The translations under genes and the position numbers were made by a program. Of a DNA stretch of 64,000 nt, positions 34,381 through 49,300 are shown one piece after another (the first letter of the stretch is position 1; every line of letters begins with the position of its first letter). Origin of the DNA: Acanthaster planci (lineage: Eukaryota > Echinodermata > Asteroidea > Valvatida > Acanthasteridae). The stretch lies in contig NW_019091627.1 of NCBI RefSeq assembly GCF_001949145.1, positions 256,301 through 320,300 on the forward strand, in the 5' to 3' direction. Under the pieces are notes generated by a model, which was not told where the DNA came from, ran no database searches, and was given only the letters and a program-made list of their open reading frames with translations.

Positions 34381-37300
34381 GTAAGGTAGTTTTGATACTT
34401 CAGAGTCATTTCACGTAAGTATGAAAGGACTTGGGTGTGTACCTTCCTTCTGGTATTATTGATTCAAACCCCTCAAAAGCAATTTTCTCTTACGTTAAAA
34501 ATGACCATATTTGAGGCAATACTGTCACAAATGGATACAAATTGCCCAAGATTTTTTTCACCACATATGAGAAGATCAATGTTGGCCCTAGTCACAGCCA
34601 AAGGAAAATATCCCAAGACCCGCAGCAAATTGATGTTTTGAGGGGCCAAAATAAGGTGGAGATGTAAATTTTAAAAGTTCTAAAATCACACTTCAACGCA
34701 AGCTGTTAAAAGAGCGAAAGGGTGACACTTGAAGCTTTGTCTCAAGCACGGGCAAGGATGATACTTTAAGGTTATGTAAGTGGATAAGGGAAATATTTTT
34801 GCATTTTGGCTACGTGGGCTGTAAAAGCTAAACCCCAGTTTTTCAGAGCCCTAAGTCGACCTAAAATGCCAAAACACACAATGAGCTGTTTCTATGCCAA
34901 CGAGCTGCGTATAGATTCGAAACGTCTGTTTTGTTTACTTGCACCCCAAGTCCTTTCATCCTACGAAGTATGAAAAATTTAATTTTTTGACCGTGGACAC
35001 ATAACTCTATATTTTTAACCATAATGGGACCAACACTCATGCCAAAAGACTACCAGAGCTGTTCCCGACAGAGAAACTTGCTAATAAGGAAGGGAAAAAC
35101 GCGTTAGGAGACAACGGATGTGGGTTTCCCGCGACTACTGCAGTCTGTGTTCTTTGGTTTTTCTTGTGTGCGTTTGTCAAATTTATGATGATTGTACACA
35201 GATTTACCCAAACTCTCTACTGTTACCTGAGAAGGTCAGATGTAAAACAAAACGTTGGGTGGTGAAACAGTTGGGTGTTTTTGTTCTCTTTGGTGTGTTT
35301 TGCTTTATGAGTAAATACTTATGAGGGTAAGGTCTAATACATTTTGAGGCTTTCGTTCACGCCTGTCGAGAGAAGGGGAGAAGAACCAAATCCCCAAATC
35401 GCCTTTTTGTCAATATTTCAATAGAACGTTCCCTTTAGAGGCTCATTACCCACTTCCAGCCCCAGCCAGGGGCCCGTTTTTGTTAGCAGTCGGCAGTATC
35501 GATATCAATACGTAAAAATATAACAACTAATCCCTTCAAGCTCATAGGTAGCACTAATCAGTGAAATAAGATTTAATAAAAAGTCTTGTTGACAGCCAAA
35601 ACGCAGATAGCAAAGCCGTTACAAAGCTTACTGTTGTTTGTTGAATACCAGCTTATGCGAATCACACACAGTTACACTGCTGGTGCACCCAACGTGTGCC
35701 TGGCTTGCTGTGCTATGGCAGCGATCGCGAGAAACCACCGAACGATTTGAAATCATGCGTCACCTTAGGCAGCTTTGCTCCCCAGGCCTGTATTTGATTT
35801 ACCGAGAAGTACACGCGGTATACACAAGGCCAGCCTACTGCAAAATTGTTGCTACAGATGGGATTTCCCAGGCACTAGCTCCATTTCCTGGTGTGTGTGT
35901 GAAATGTTCGCTCAAAGCCGGACATCAATTGCTTCCCACACTGAAAGTAGTAAAAATAAAACATCAACTCTATTCGTTTACCATCTAGTTCAATCACTCG
36001 TTTTACATCGAAGTCGGCAGAGTTTACTCTTACTTGTTTATTTTTATGAACCCAAGTTGGTTAAAGCATCTTTGCACTCGTCACCATTTTTGCGGAAAGA
36101 TTAAAATTGTGATATGAAAGAAAAGGGAAAAGTCATTGTAGAAAGATTTTGAAAACAACTTTTGTAAGCCAAAGTTTGATGTGACCTCGTTGACATTTCA
36201 AAGCGTCAACTTGATGAGCAACATCCACAATTAAAGGTGTGGTCTAACTTTCTGCTGTAGTGCAATCGGTCAAACGGGGAAAGTCCATTATGCCTGCAAG
36301 GCTGCTAAGGTAGCATTAAAAAAACCCAAACCCAAAACTATATGAAGAGCTTTATTATGAGAGACTTGCAACATGGGTGTCTTAACAGGAATCAGGATCT
36401 TGCATTAAGTATTAGTGCGCATGCGCAGTTAGCAGGCAATGGTTGCATGCTCTATTGCGTACTGAACAGACATTGTATTTGCAAGGTGTGACGTTGGAGT
36501 TCCCTCTCATAATACTGCTCTGGTGATGAGTAGACAGTTTTATTGGGTACTAACTGTCCACAGGTGCACAGGCACTACAACCTCTCAGTTCGTTTACAGC
36601 ACTCATGTCTCAACTCTCTCTAACGTTCTGCACTGGTCTGGTTCGACGCAGAGTCAGCTGGAACCTACATTCCGCCCGGTGGTCAGACCCAAATAGCTTC
36701 TCCGAGCTATCCGGGGTACTGGAACAACGCCCGCGCAAGCTGGACGGTCTCCACATCCAGCAACTGGGGGATACGAATCAGCTTCTCCGTTTTTCAAACC
36801 GAGTCGTGCTGCGATCATCTTCGGATAGTCGACTCGGCCAGCGGCCGCGAATGGAGCTTCAGTGGGTCATCTCTTCCGGGTGACGTCTTATCCACCGGAA
36901 GCTCTATGCAGCTGAACTTCAGGTCTGATGGAAGCGTGACATACACGGGGTTTATCTTGTACGCTTACAGCATTCCAATGCCTGGTACGTGAACATGATT
37001 TCGCTTGCTATCCACGATGCATAGAAGGGCAAAGCTTGACATTGTTTTTCATTGGACGGTGATACCCTGCACGATATGGGGCCAAGGGGTACCCCCACAT
37101 GCCCAATCCCCAAACATACTCTAGACTATTGTTACCTAACACACCCCCTAGATATCTGTAAAGAATTCCTGAGATTCCGACCAATGACCAACACAAAGGC
37201 GGGGGCCACAAATCTTGCTTCATATGTGGAAAGTTCATCTGACCCTTGCCACATGCGCGTGATGTGACAGGTAAGCACTACAAATGTTTGTGCTGATTAA

Positions 37301-40300
37301 GGCAGCAAATAACCCGTGATGCTTGACGTGTCCATAGCTGTCATCTTTCCCATGACAATACTTTGTGAAGCAGGTTTTCTCGTACTGGTGCCCTCTGTTG
37401 GCGCTGGGTGAAGAGCAAATAGTTTTTCTGTTCCACAGGATTAGCTACAGCAGGTTGCATGAGAGATATTACCCTTTTACTTTCAACGAAATTAAAAGTA
37501 AACATTCAACCCCACACTTCCTCCATTAAATTCGAATGGGCAGGGTGGCTGGTTGTATAGTTCGTGTGGTTGATGTTCTTTACTGTTATGTTATTTTCTT
37601 GCTCTGTTGTTGACTTGAGTTTTTGTCAATAAAATTATTGTTCAGCTGCTCCGACGACTTCGTCTCTCTCCCTTCGCGATGCAACCGGCGCTCGGCTGAA
37701 TGGCACCGTCAGATTGCTCAAGGGGGCCCCCTTCACTTTCACGTGCGAAGTCCAGGATACCAGCCCGGCCGTGACCATCCGCTGGTACCTTGACGGCAGC
37801 CTGCGGGACACCGCAGCTGCACCCAGTGGAGGGGAGTACAGCCAGGTGGATACCAGCGACAGCTGGACGCTCACCCCCGGCCGTGACGACCACTACCGGG
37901 AGGTGAAGTGCGAAGCGAGCAATACAGAGTCTCAGCAGCCTTACCCGTTTGTGAAGGTCACGCTCAATGTCATTGGTATGTCACCTGAACCAAGAGACCT
38001 TCCCACCAATAAATCAAAAAAGGTCTACTCATACGCATAGTGGTCTTACCGGCCCAACACGTGAGCGTGCCATTTGTTTTTTGTTTTGACTGCATTGACT
38101 GACTGACCGAAAAACCCACCGAACAACTGACCGAATGATTTTTTTTACCACAACAGCGTAGTGAGAGAAAAACTTTTTGATTCCTCATTTCGTGCATCAT
38201 AAAACCCTCATAAACTGAAGAATTTTAGCTATGGTGATATGACAGTGTTTGCTGGAAAGAAAAGTGAAAAAAACCTCTGAGAATCTTTGAGGAAATGACC
38301 ACAAATTTTAATCTCTCGTGCATTTACAACGTGTCTCTTTTGCTTTTTGAAAGCATGGCCATTCATTCGGATGCGTGCATAATTTGGAATGAATAAGCGA
38401 AAAGTCCATTCGCCCCCCACCATTAAGGCAACGGGTAAGAGTGTAATTTTTGGCAAGCACTGATTGGACAGAGTTCATTCGAATAATAACAAAAATAACC
38501 TATAGAAGGAACACTTTAGTCGACGGTCAAATAAATTTGAGAGGCATTTGGCACGGTTGGGAATAAGACAGTATCCTTCTTTTCGTTATTACACCAGTAC
38601 TCCCTAGCATGATCGACCTGTACGGTTCAAATGGAAATTTCACCCAAAACGGCACATCCTACCTTGTCGCTGGTGCGGACTACAACTTCAGTTGCGTTGT
38701 TCCCAGCATTCGCCCGGGCGCTGAGTTCAACTGGACGCTTGGTAGCCAGGAGATCACATCACACATCAGCAACGATTCGGTGGCAGCTGATGGTTTGACG
38801 ACGAGCACCAGCGTGGTCACCGTGACTGCTACTTGGACCAAACATGGGCAGATCTTGGAGTGCTCGGCTTCCAACTACGATGACTTCATTGGCGTCAGCG
38901 CTGGCTTAACCCTGGATGTAAAAGGTGAGGATATCCAGTAATGTCCCCCGTTATCAACGATCAACTGTGAATTTGACCTCAAAGAGTGTGGTAGTAATTT
39001 AGCACTATCTGCGACAAGACTGTGTGAGTCAACGCCTATTTATGAGAGATGTTTAGGAACACGTTCATGCAAAATCTCGTACAAATTATACAACCTACGC
39101 TTTCAAAAGAAGGACTTGTAACGAAGACTGCATTCTTTTACCTTCATCTTTTGGCAGGAAAGCATTTCCCTGAAGTTGTTTCAGTTAAGATATAATCAAA
39201 TAGAAGTTCTACGAAGTATTTGTACTGATCCTGATTTATATTAAACGTCTAATCCGATGTCTTCGTTGATGCCAGCAACAGAGAAAACCGCTTACAATGA
39301 CCAAGAACAGATAAACGGCTCGTGAAAGGATTCTAGTTATGAAATACAATTGACAATCGGGACTTCAAGATCTTACCAGTTTTTACCTCATGAAAGACAC
39401 TGAAGGACGCTTATCTCCTCAAGGGTACAAGATTATGCGGTTGATTGAAAGTTAGGGTAAAATGAAAATACTTTATAATGATGACATTTATATGCAGTTC
39501 CACCAACAAGATCGTCCATGTCAATTTACGATGCCAAAGGCACCAGACTTGGTCAAACAGTTGACGTTGACCAAGGCGCATCATACAACTTCACCTGTGT
39601 GGTGCAAGGAACCAGGCCCGCTGCAACCATCGAGTGGTTCCTCGATGACGTTTTGCACCTGACGGCCAGTCCGCCCTCCGGGATCGGCGATGGTTTGGTG
39701 GAGACCACAGACACCCTTGCTTTCACGCCCAACCGATCAATGCACGGTCAACGGGTGATGTGCAAGGCAAGTACGCCCGAGTCGCAGGACCCTTTTCCGT
39801 CTGTGGTCACGGAACTGAATGTCAACGGTAAGTATCAACGTAATCAGCCTTTCTGGACAGTGTGCTTTCGACCGTGGCCAGTATGGTATCAGCTGTGATC
39901 ATCTGTACAAATATGTGAGGTCATATTTACTTGAACATAACCTTTAGAATTGAGAGTGTTAAACGAACTCTGGTCAAGACTGCAATATGTTGTTGCATCG
40001 ACAAGTGTGAGTTAGGTCTCAACGAAACAAAGAAAATTGGCTCAATAAGAAAAGCCCACCAATCTCTCTTTGACTAAACAAGATTGAATTTCTGGAAAGC
40101 ATCTTCTTTTTTGTTAGTTATGTTCATGTATTTCCAAAGTTTTCCCTTCTGCTAAATGTCCATGTGCGGGATGTAATGCTCCTGAAAACCTACCTCCACC
40201 ATTCCAGTTGGCGCCAGCCAAACCAAATCGGGATTATCAACTCTCCTTGTGAACTTGTTTGGGAACGTAAAGTTGTAGGTAGCATGGCACCAATCCGATC

Positions 40301-43300
40301 AAGTGAATAAAGGTACAGCATCGATAACCGGCTTTATTTGTCAGGGATGTAGTTGAAGTCCAATCAGCACACATACCAGATGTATGGCAGGCCTTTAAAG
40401 GATGGCTTTTCTCTGACTTATTAAAGTTCTACCTGCAGAGATATCCCTGTACGCACTGTCCGAGAACCTATCCTTCACCAGAAACGACACTTTGTACGTT
40501 ATCGCGGGAGTAGAAGGCGAGTTTACTTGCGAGGTACCTAACATCGATCCCGGGGCATCGTTTACTTGGTACCTGGGGAGTCAGACCTTTGCGCCAAATG
40601 TGAGCACGGATGCCTTGGGCCCTGATGGACTCCTAACCAGTACGAGTAAGTTCACACTTTCCCCTACATGGAGCAACCAAGAAGAATTTCTTCGATGTCA
40701 TGCTTCCAACAAGGTTGGATATCCTGGGCTTAGTGTCAGCGTAATGCTTGATGTCAAAGGTGAGTTATAATAGAAATATGCAGTGCAGTAAATAGGCCAC
40801 GTCGAAATTGTTGTAGGTTGCAGGGAACAAAACTGAAAGAGACACTTGACTGATTCTGTTGATATTCTTTCACCCGTTTTACCCCGAATTCATAGTGCCT
40901 CCGCGGGAATCTTCCTTGTCACTAGTTGATTCGGATGGACTCCGACTAGGAAGTGTAGTAGATGTTGTAGAGGGCAATCCTAAAACCTTGACTTGCATGG
41001 TTCAGGGTACCCGACCGGCTGCAAGTGTCCAGTGGTTCCTAGCGGATGTTCTGCAGAGCGTCGTCCACCCGTCCGTGGACCAAGTCGAAGGGCTTTTCAA
41101 TGTTACAAGCAACTGGACCATTACCCCTAACAAAGTTCATCACCAACAGATTGTGACGTGTTCGGCAAGAACAGCAGAGTCGCAGGAACCATTCCCCTCG
41201 GTGTCGGTCTCCCTCAATGTCAGTGGTAAGAGCCTTTATTTGTAACAAAGTCAACATCAAGCGTACCTGGCAATTTAGGTTTATATCTATATTTATTAAA
41301 TGTTTCATGACTCAAATACTTTGGTCCAGAAAAAATATGTTCTATTGTCTCTTGGACTGTGAACTGTCTGATATATTTAAGTGTATTGCAGCTGTTGACA
41401 TATCTTTTGTTAAAGGACCCGTTACAATGCTCCATTGTTATGTGCAAATAGGTACGCTTAAGCCATATGTCTGCACTGTGACGGCTAACGCCGAGGATGC
41501 ATACAGTTAATGTAGACTTAAACATTTGATTCTGTGTGTATTTCGAGTAAGAGAATTCAATTACAGATCGGTGAACTAGAACATGGCTGATAGATGGTTT
41601 GCGGTTGAACCATGTGGAACCAATCTCTTCAAGCGGGGTGGATCTGGGTAAACCGTGAAATGTGAGCTCGATGTTTCGACCGAGATACTCTAGTCGTCCT
41701 CAGTAGAGAACGTTAACCCTGTGACTTGGATTTCCTATCACTTCATTTTCCACTCCTAGTATTTCCAACCGAGGTTATCCTACTAGATTCAACTGGTAAC
41801 TTCACCTCTAATGATACCGTTTATTTGGTCGATGGAGTGGATTATCCGTTCATCTGCGCGGTACCTGACATCAACCCAGGAGCGTGGTTCACGTGGACAC
41901 TGGGTAACCAGAGGCTATCGTCTAGTAGCAATGACACCACAGGCACCAGTGGTTTGCTCACCAGTACAAGTCAGGTCTTTATTACGCCCTCATGGGACAA
42001 CCAAGGGATGATCTTACAATGTCGAGCCACCAACAGAGAAAGCTATGTAGGTATCAGCATGGACATATGGCTGGATATCAAGGGTAAGAAAACTTTCCTT
42101 ATTTGACTGGATTGGTCTTGGGAATCAGAATGTGCACCCTTTTTCAAATTTTCTTTCTTCAACAGTCCCACCAGATTCTTCGTCGATACTGCTATACAAC
42201 GAAAGTAGAACACCTATAGGGACTACACTTATTGTTGACCAGGGATCAGCTTACAACATCCGATGCGAAGTGCAGGGAACCAGACCAGCTGCAATCATCC
42301 AATGGTTCTTGAACGGCACTCTACAGCGAACAGCCTACCCGCGTTTCAAAGGGGACGACGGACTGGTCAACACCTCTGACACGTGGTGGTTCAGGCCCAC
42401 GAGAGCCAATCACCGCCACGAGGTGAAGTGCGTGGCAAGCACACCCGAGTCTAAAGAACCTTTGCCCTCAAAGGCACTGACACTAGAGGTCAATGGTGCG
42501 TATGTTGTAATAGTCACATTTATCACATCAAATTAACTGAATTTTCTAAAGATTTGTGCATAAAATTGCCGCAAAGAAGTTTACTTTAACAGGTTAGTGT
42601 GGTTCCCCGCACTTACAACAATCGCACAGCATTTGTTTCATTTCAGTGTTGGGTAGGATTGTGGTGTACATCTCCTGAGCAGTACGGTTTAAATTAATTT
42701 TCCAGTGATATTTCCGTGTCAAATAACAAAGGTCAGGTGTTACAGGGATACAATAATGTCACACATTTGGACACGGATGTATATAATTATCCAGTTACCG
42801 AAATGTCTCAGCACAAACCGTCCACTCATTGTCTTGTAATTTGCCTATTACCATGGCGATTTGAAACCAAAAACATTTTAAAACAATCAGGGAATTTTAT
42901 CTTACCGACGAGGGCAATGTACAAAGTGCACAACAGGGAGAAGTTTATTTGTAATGTGTGGAGTTGTCACGTGTAACAATTCAGTCTGGCTCCCGTACAA
43001 AACAAAGCATTGTAACAATCCTCTAATTGTGGAGTCAAACTCGTCTGCTGCACAAGAGGTTGTCCATGCACTCAAATAAAAACTCGGACACAAACGTCGA
43101 GGGAAACTGATAGTTTCCCTTACCAGGAAGAGGTCTAATTATTTCAAACCTAAAATATTTGTTCAACGGTCACTTGTCAAACTTTACACTTTTCTCCCAG
43201 GCTTCTGGCTTTGTGGACTTTGGTCCATTGATAGTTCAGTGTCAGGACCACGATTTTTAACAGGCTGGGTTTGAAGCCCTGTTCTTTATTTACAATTAAG

Positions 43301-46300
43301 AATCAGTTTGACGTACAACAAGAGTTTCCTCCATGTTGCTTTTCAGGTCCACCAGATACCCCCGTGATCATGGGTGATACGACAATGACCGAAGCTGTAG
43401 CAAGCACGCTGACGTGTTTTGCCGACCAAGGGTTTCCCGACAAATGGACCCTGCACTGGTCCTACGGCGATCTAAACGACATTGCCAATCTCACGACTAC
43501 GCCGTCAGGCTCAGGAAGTCGCTTCCTGTTCAACAGCTCTTTCACTGTCACCCCGACGAGAGAAGACAACGGAAAGACCGTCACCTGCTCAGCACGGGAG
43601 GACTCGTGGGTTGTTCGTCCAACCACAACATTCGGACCACTTAATGTCAAGTGTAGGTATCCGCCCCGAGCAGAAATGGAGTTCCTACCAACGGAGCCTT
43701 AGGTCCTAGGAAAACTGCGCCCTCTCTGTTGGTGTGTTGATTCACATGCTGGTTCTTGTCTTAATGTGTTTTAAAGACATGTTTGTGTGCGTGACCTATT
43801 CGCTTGTGCACTCTTTATCCTTGACTTGGACATTTTGGGTGGAACGCATCACAGGAAAATTGATCATTTTCATCTTTCACTCGATGTATGTTGTGTTTAT
43901 ATGTAGCCCATGACTTGCATGGAGTACCAAAGTGAATACGTCTCAGGCACAGGTATATGTGTAAAAGGCATAAGTACAGGAACCAGTGATTGCACCAGCA
44001 CGCACGCGCGCTATTTGAGCTAACACTTTACTTCCTGGATCAAAGTGACGCCAGAGAATAATATATTTTACAGTTGGGGGAAATTTTGTGAATGTTTTAT
44101 TCATCAGTTTGTCCGAGACAGGTGAGCATCACCAACTGTCCGATTAAGGCCATACCGGGCACCATCCAATCCTTCAACTGCGTGTCTGAGAGCAGCAACC
44201 CGCTGACCAATCTGACGTGGTTTAGGGACGGAGTGCCTCTGACCAACCCGGCCCCACCTGTGCTCAGCGACGGAGAGCACCTGGGTCATGTCACCGTGGA
44301 GGACTTCGCAACCGGTGTGCTGATCAAGGAGGACAATGGAGCTCTGTTCACGTGCTGCGCTGGTCAGACGACTAGCTGCACTGCGGAGGTGTGCGACAGC
44401 TGTACATTGAATGTTGAATGTAAGCCCAATTCATTGGCCTAATAAAATGTCCGATTTCAGTATCTCCCTGCACCATTTACCTAGAACTACCAAAGGAAGT
44501 GAATCGCACGTTGTAAGGATAGTTAGCCTGGCTCAAACTTGTCATATTGTTAACATTGTCTTAAAACTATTACTGTTTTAATCGTTGAGAAGCCTTGAAA
44601 GTAACTGTGAAATAGCAGCTGAGCAAGTTACTCAGTTCAAACGAGTTTCGGACTGGCTACCTTTCATTCAAATGCATAACTGACTCGCTTTGTGAAAATG
44701 AATCACAAGTCACAGGAGCCACTTTTGAGTTTTATTTTGCATTAGACTGAGGTGTCACTCTGTTGGAAGGATGAAAATGGACGTTGTTTAGATTTCCAAA
44801 CGTTGAGGAGTCTCAAACACTGTGCAAGGTTCTTCCCAAGGCCTTCAACTAAAAAGTGGTTCCAGCAACAACATGTCACTCATTTTCAAAGAGTGGGTTG
44901 CAATGTGCTATTACTCAAAATTTAATCTTTCCTCCCAAACTGATGTTCCCTGTAGGAAAAAACTTCGTAATTTTCCAAAGTGATAACAGATTTTTGGCAT
45001 CATTATACACAGTTATTTTTGGTTAATTTCTCCCTCAGATCGACCATTTTTCTCCGACCCTACCACGAGCACACCCAGCCCGGTCAGAGAGGGTGATGAC
45101 GTCGTCCTTTCTTGCAGTGCAGACGCTAATCCTCTGCCCCCTGGCTTCATCACTTGGCAGAAGGTCGGGTCTCCCACCTCCTTATCCTCTGTCTACAGTG
45201 CTGCTACAAGCATCCTGACACTACGCAGTGTCAGCAGGGAGCAGGCTGGGCCGTACAGGTGCCGTGGGGACAACGGTGTGCCGCCCGTGGTGTTTTCAAA
45301 TGCAATCAACGTATCAGTCTATTGTAAATAATTTCCTTTAAAACATGCTTTAACAAAATCTTTCCAAGCTCGACCCAAACTGACCGTTTTCTGCAGTTCT
45401 AATTGAAATTGTTGGGTCTTTTTTTTTCGTTGTGTTTTATGATGCCATATGGAAATGTAATGCATGTTTTCAGTTGCATCATGTGAGCCTTCTAAGAAAT
45501 GACATTTAAAGAAATTTAAATGGTCTCTTTTTGTATGATTCCAATTTGTATGAGTAGGATTTAATTGATTTTGGCAGTTTATTAAACTACCATGAACTGA
45601 AATCATTACGAGCACTCTTTGTTTTATACAGATGGAGTAAACATTACAAATAAGGCTGATAACTATGTTGGAGCTGCGGCCAGGGAGGTCGCTGTTTTGG
45701 TTTGCCAAGCGGAGGGCAACCCACTACCCTTAACTGCCTGGCTGGGCCCGACAAACGAGGAGATCACCAACCAGACGGAGCCAGGCAGACTGTTCCGGGA
45801 GAATACCATCACTGGAGGAGATGACGTGTACGGGTATGACGTTACCAGCATCTTGGAGATTCACCTAGTGACGGAAAGAGACTACGGGCTTTACTCCTGC
45901 TACGGTGGTAATGGCGTAGGACGCGTGGATGTGCTGCACGTTCTTCTAAGTAACAAAGGTACGGTTTGGGAGTGTCTGGCATTGACAGGAACACATGCGC
46001 GACACCTAAATATTGGGGCTGTACTTGAATTTAGTGTTGAAGATTTTCAGCTCATTAGACCAGTATGGCGACCAGCCGTAGGCCTATAACTACACCTACG
46101 CCCAGATGAAACGCGCACCTTCAACGAATAAGATATCGAAAAGTGCACACGTGCATTAAGTTTGATGATACGCGTTGGTATGGTACTCCTGCAGTGAAGG
46201 CTCCCCAGCCTAGTCTGTCTGGTTTGTAAATATGGCGTCACCAGTTTAAACCACGTCCACTGACCATAGAAGTACATGGAACCATGGGAAAGGAATTTTT

Positions 46301-49300
46301 GTGTTCATCCAAGGGAGCTTGCAGTCGCTTGGTTGTGTGCTTGCATGATGGGGTCACTTGGGAATCAACTTCAGGTCGCTCCAAAGAGCCATATTGGTCG
46401 GACGTTTTCCGTTTTGTTGGTCGCGGTAAGACCGGAACGCGTGCATTTCATGGATGTTCGTGAACCAGCAAAGTGCAGTTCCTATCAATGGAGTCTCTGT
46501 TGCTAAGAGAAATGTGCACTCTCTTGGTCCAGCTCGAGGCTCATTATAAGGTCTCCAGCGTTATTCTCCATCTTTCAGAAATGCAAACAAAATCCCCAAC
46601 AAGCTTTTATAACGCAGGAAGTTCGCATTTGCAACATGCTCTCAAAGGAATGACAAATTTTCTTTACGCAGCATTTGTTTTATTCAAAGGTGAACCGTCA
46701 CCACCCCTCAGCTTGGCTGTGGATGAGGATCGCAGCACCGCTAATTCGGTAACAATAACATGGAGCCCTGGGTACGACGGCGGGTCGGCTCAGTGGTTTC
46801 GCGTCATCTGCCGGGATCTTGAGTCCGATGATCTGTTCGACCCAGGCAGGCGAAGCGACAGAATCCAAGGTTCCTATGAGTACACCCTGGTGGGCTTGCT
46901 TCCCTATGTTGTGTACGAGGTTCAGGTGTACGCTGAGAATCCCTACGGTGCTAGTGAAGCCGTGAAGAAGATTGTCCGGACGTTGCGTAAGTATAATTTG
47001 ATGATTGGGCCCTGTCAGCCCTAAAATCGGTCTGAAAAGTGCATCTTCAATGGTTACGGCTATGTCCTGTAATGAAACCACCAGAAAAACAGAAATCGTG
47101 CTAAAAGGTTTCCATTGGCAAAGGTTACGCCCAATATGAACATTTTCTTCACAGCAACGCCCAATTCCATATCCCTTTTAAAGCCCAGAATATTGTGAGC
47201 TAGACAAACCTCCATTATGTAAATTACTGGCAGTAATTTGCAATATCCTAGGGCTACAAAGCAAGAGAACGTATAGCGTTTTTATCTTGAAGTTATCTGG
47301 TTACCATTCATCTTTACACAAATAAGGTAAACTGGTTGTTAGAGTTACAGTCGTACTGTCCGCAAAGTAGCTATGTCAATGTGAAAGTCACAGATGAAAG
47401 GCATATTCATTTAAAAATTGCTATGGGACTAACTTGAAAAGCTCCTGTGAAAAAGTCCAGCAAATAGTCGGGATGCACACCCGCACGTGATTGCTGTACT
47501 TGGTCTGTTGGTTGAAACAGGGGTTGCAATCGTCTAAATAAGAAAATTTAGCTGAATGTAAGCGCCATTAAAAATGACTTTGCAATTTCGATTTCACACC
47601 GAGATCCTATATTTTTGTTCTTGGAATGTACAGCACCCAATGATCTATAAAAGGTAAAGCTGTAAAAACTTTCTTTACAGGTTTTGAGCTCTTTTGCTCC
47701 CTCACACGAACGTAATGCAAAATGGCACATTGTGGACTAGACCATTATGTATAGCAACCAATTAACCCACTTGCGTGACAAACCCAGCTCTTACAAAGTT
47801 TTCCACATTGTTTTGTAGTTTGAAATCAATCAGTTGATTTTGAACTAGCGATATACACTTTGAAGCCTTATACTCAGCCTTCATTATCCCTAATCTGTCC
47901 TGCTGTTTGTTACTCAGGCGTTTCACAATAGCGCGCCTCCGGTGCAAACTCTTGGATTCGCAGTATTGTGAATCGCCCGTATTCCATCATCTCCAGGAGC
48001 TCTCTGATGCCAGTGTTACGGATCTTTTGCTCATAAGAAAATGTTGAATGAAATATGTTGTATAATACTTCATAATTTACAGACAGCCCCGAGTTTTCTG
48101 AGCCCATGTTCATCACGATGAATCCCGTGGCGGAGGGTGATGACATCATCCTTTCCTGCAGCGCAGACGCCAATCCCAGGCCTCCAGGCTTCATCACGTG
48201 GGAGAGGATCGGATCCCCTGACCCTTTACCCTCTGTCTATAGCGATGGTACAAGCACGATGACACTTCGCAACATCAGGAGAGAGCAGGCTGGTCCGTAC
48301 AGGTGCCGAGGGAACAATGGGGTACCCCCGGTTGTCTACTCAAGCTCTGTTGTGGTCATTGTACACTGTAAGTCAGCCATCTTACAGACAAGTTCCCTTT
48401 TTAATACTAAGCATACGATTTGATGCTAACAGAGGCTCCGTATTCTTAATGAAAACCGTAAGCAGTAAGCAGAGCAAAAGGTACGCTTACTTTGGAAGAG
48501 CTTAACGTAGCCACAAAACAATTTCTATACGGTAGATGGGGTCATCACCACATGCTTGGCCAATGGCTACGTCGAAGCCAATGACGGTGAAAACGCTGCT
48601 CTGACCTGCACAGCCACCGGCAACCCTTACCCATTGGTTACTTGGTTGGATCCAACCCGCACCAAGATAACCAATGAGACCGAACCACAGAGAATATTTC
48701 AGGTAGAAACCATTACAGGCGGTGATGTCGTCCACGGTTTCACGATAACCAGCATCTTGAGCATAAGAAACGTGACTGGTGCTGTCGACTACGGCCTTTA
48801 CGTCTGCAGTTGTGGAAATGGTGTTGGTATGGTGGACGCAATGACCATTTTGTTGACACCTAGAGGTAAGGTTATCTTTGAACACCTAAATGACAGTTTT
48901 TTTTCAGATGTGTTATTCTGGTTATGTTCGAAGTAATTTCATATGTTGTCATTTTTCTGTCCATTAGTTCTGCCATCGGCACCAACAAACGTGACAATTT
49001 TCGAGGAGGAAAACACGGCATCATCTATCACGGTATCGTGGAATTCTGGAAACGAGGTTGGAAACAACCTCTGGTTCCACGTCAATTATCGCCTGCTTGA
49101 AACGACAGACGATTTCGATCCCAGCAATCGTACCGACAGACTCTTTGATGTCACTTCGTTCACGATGGAGGGTCTACAGCCTTACTCTCTCTACGAAGTT
49201 GAAGTGTACGCAGAAAGTGTCAATGGGCGAAGTGAAGCCGTTACAGTGATTGGCACCACTGCAAGTAAGAGTTTTGTTTTGTAACGAATTCATTTCTATT

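Noticed and set aside
35638-36104. Overlapping 109-116-codon frames in intron 1 of gene B
   Set aside because: No recognisable domain, no splice-consistent phase, and no partner in gene A; likely chance frames.
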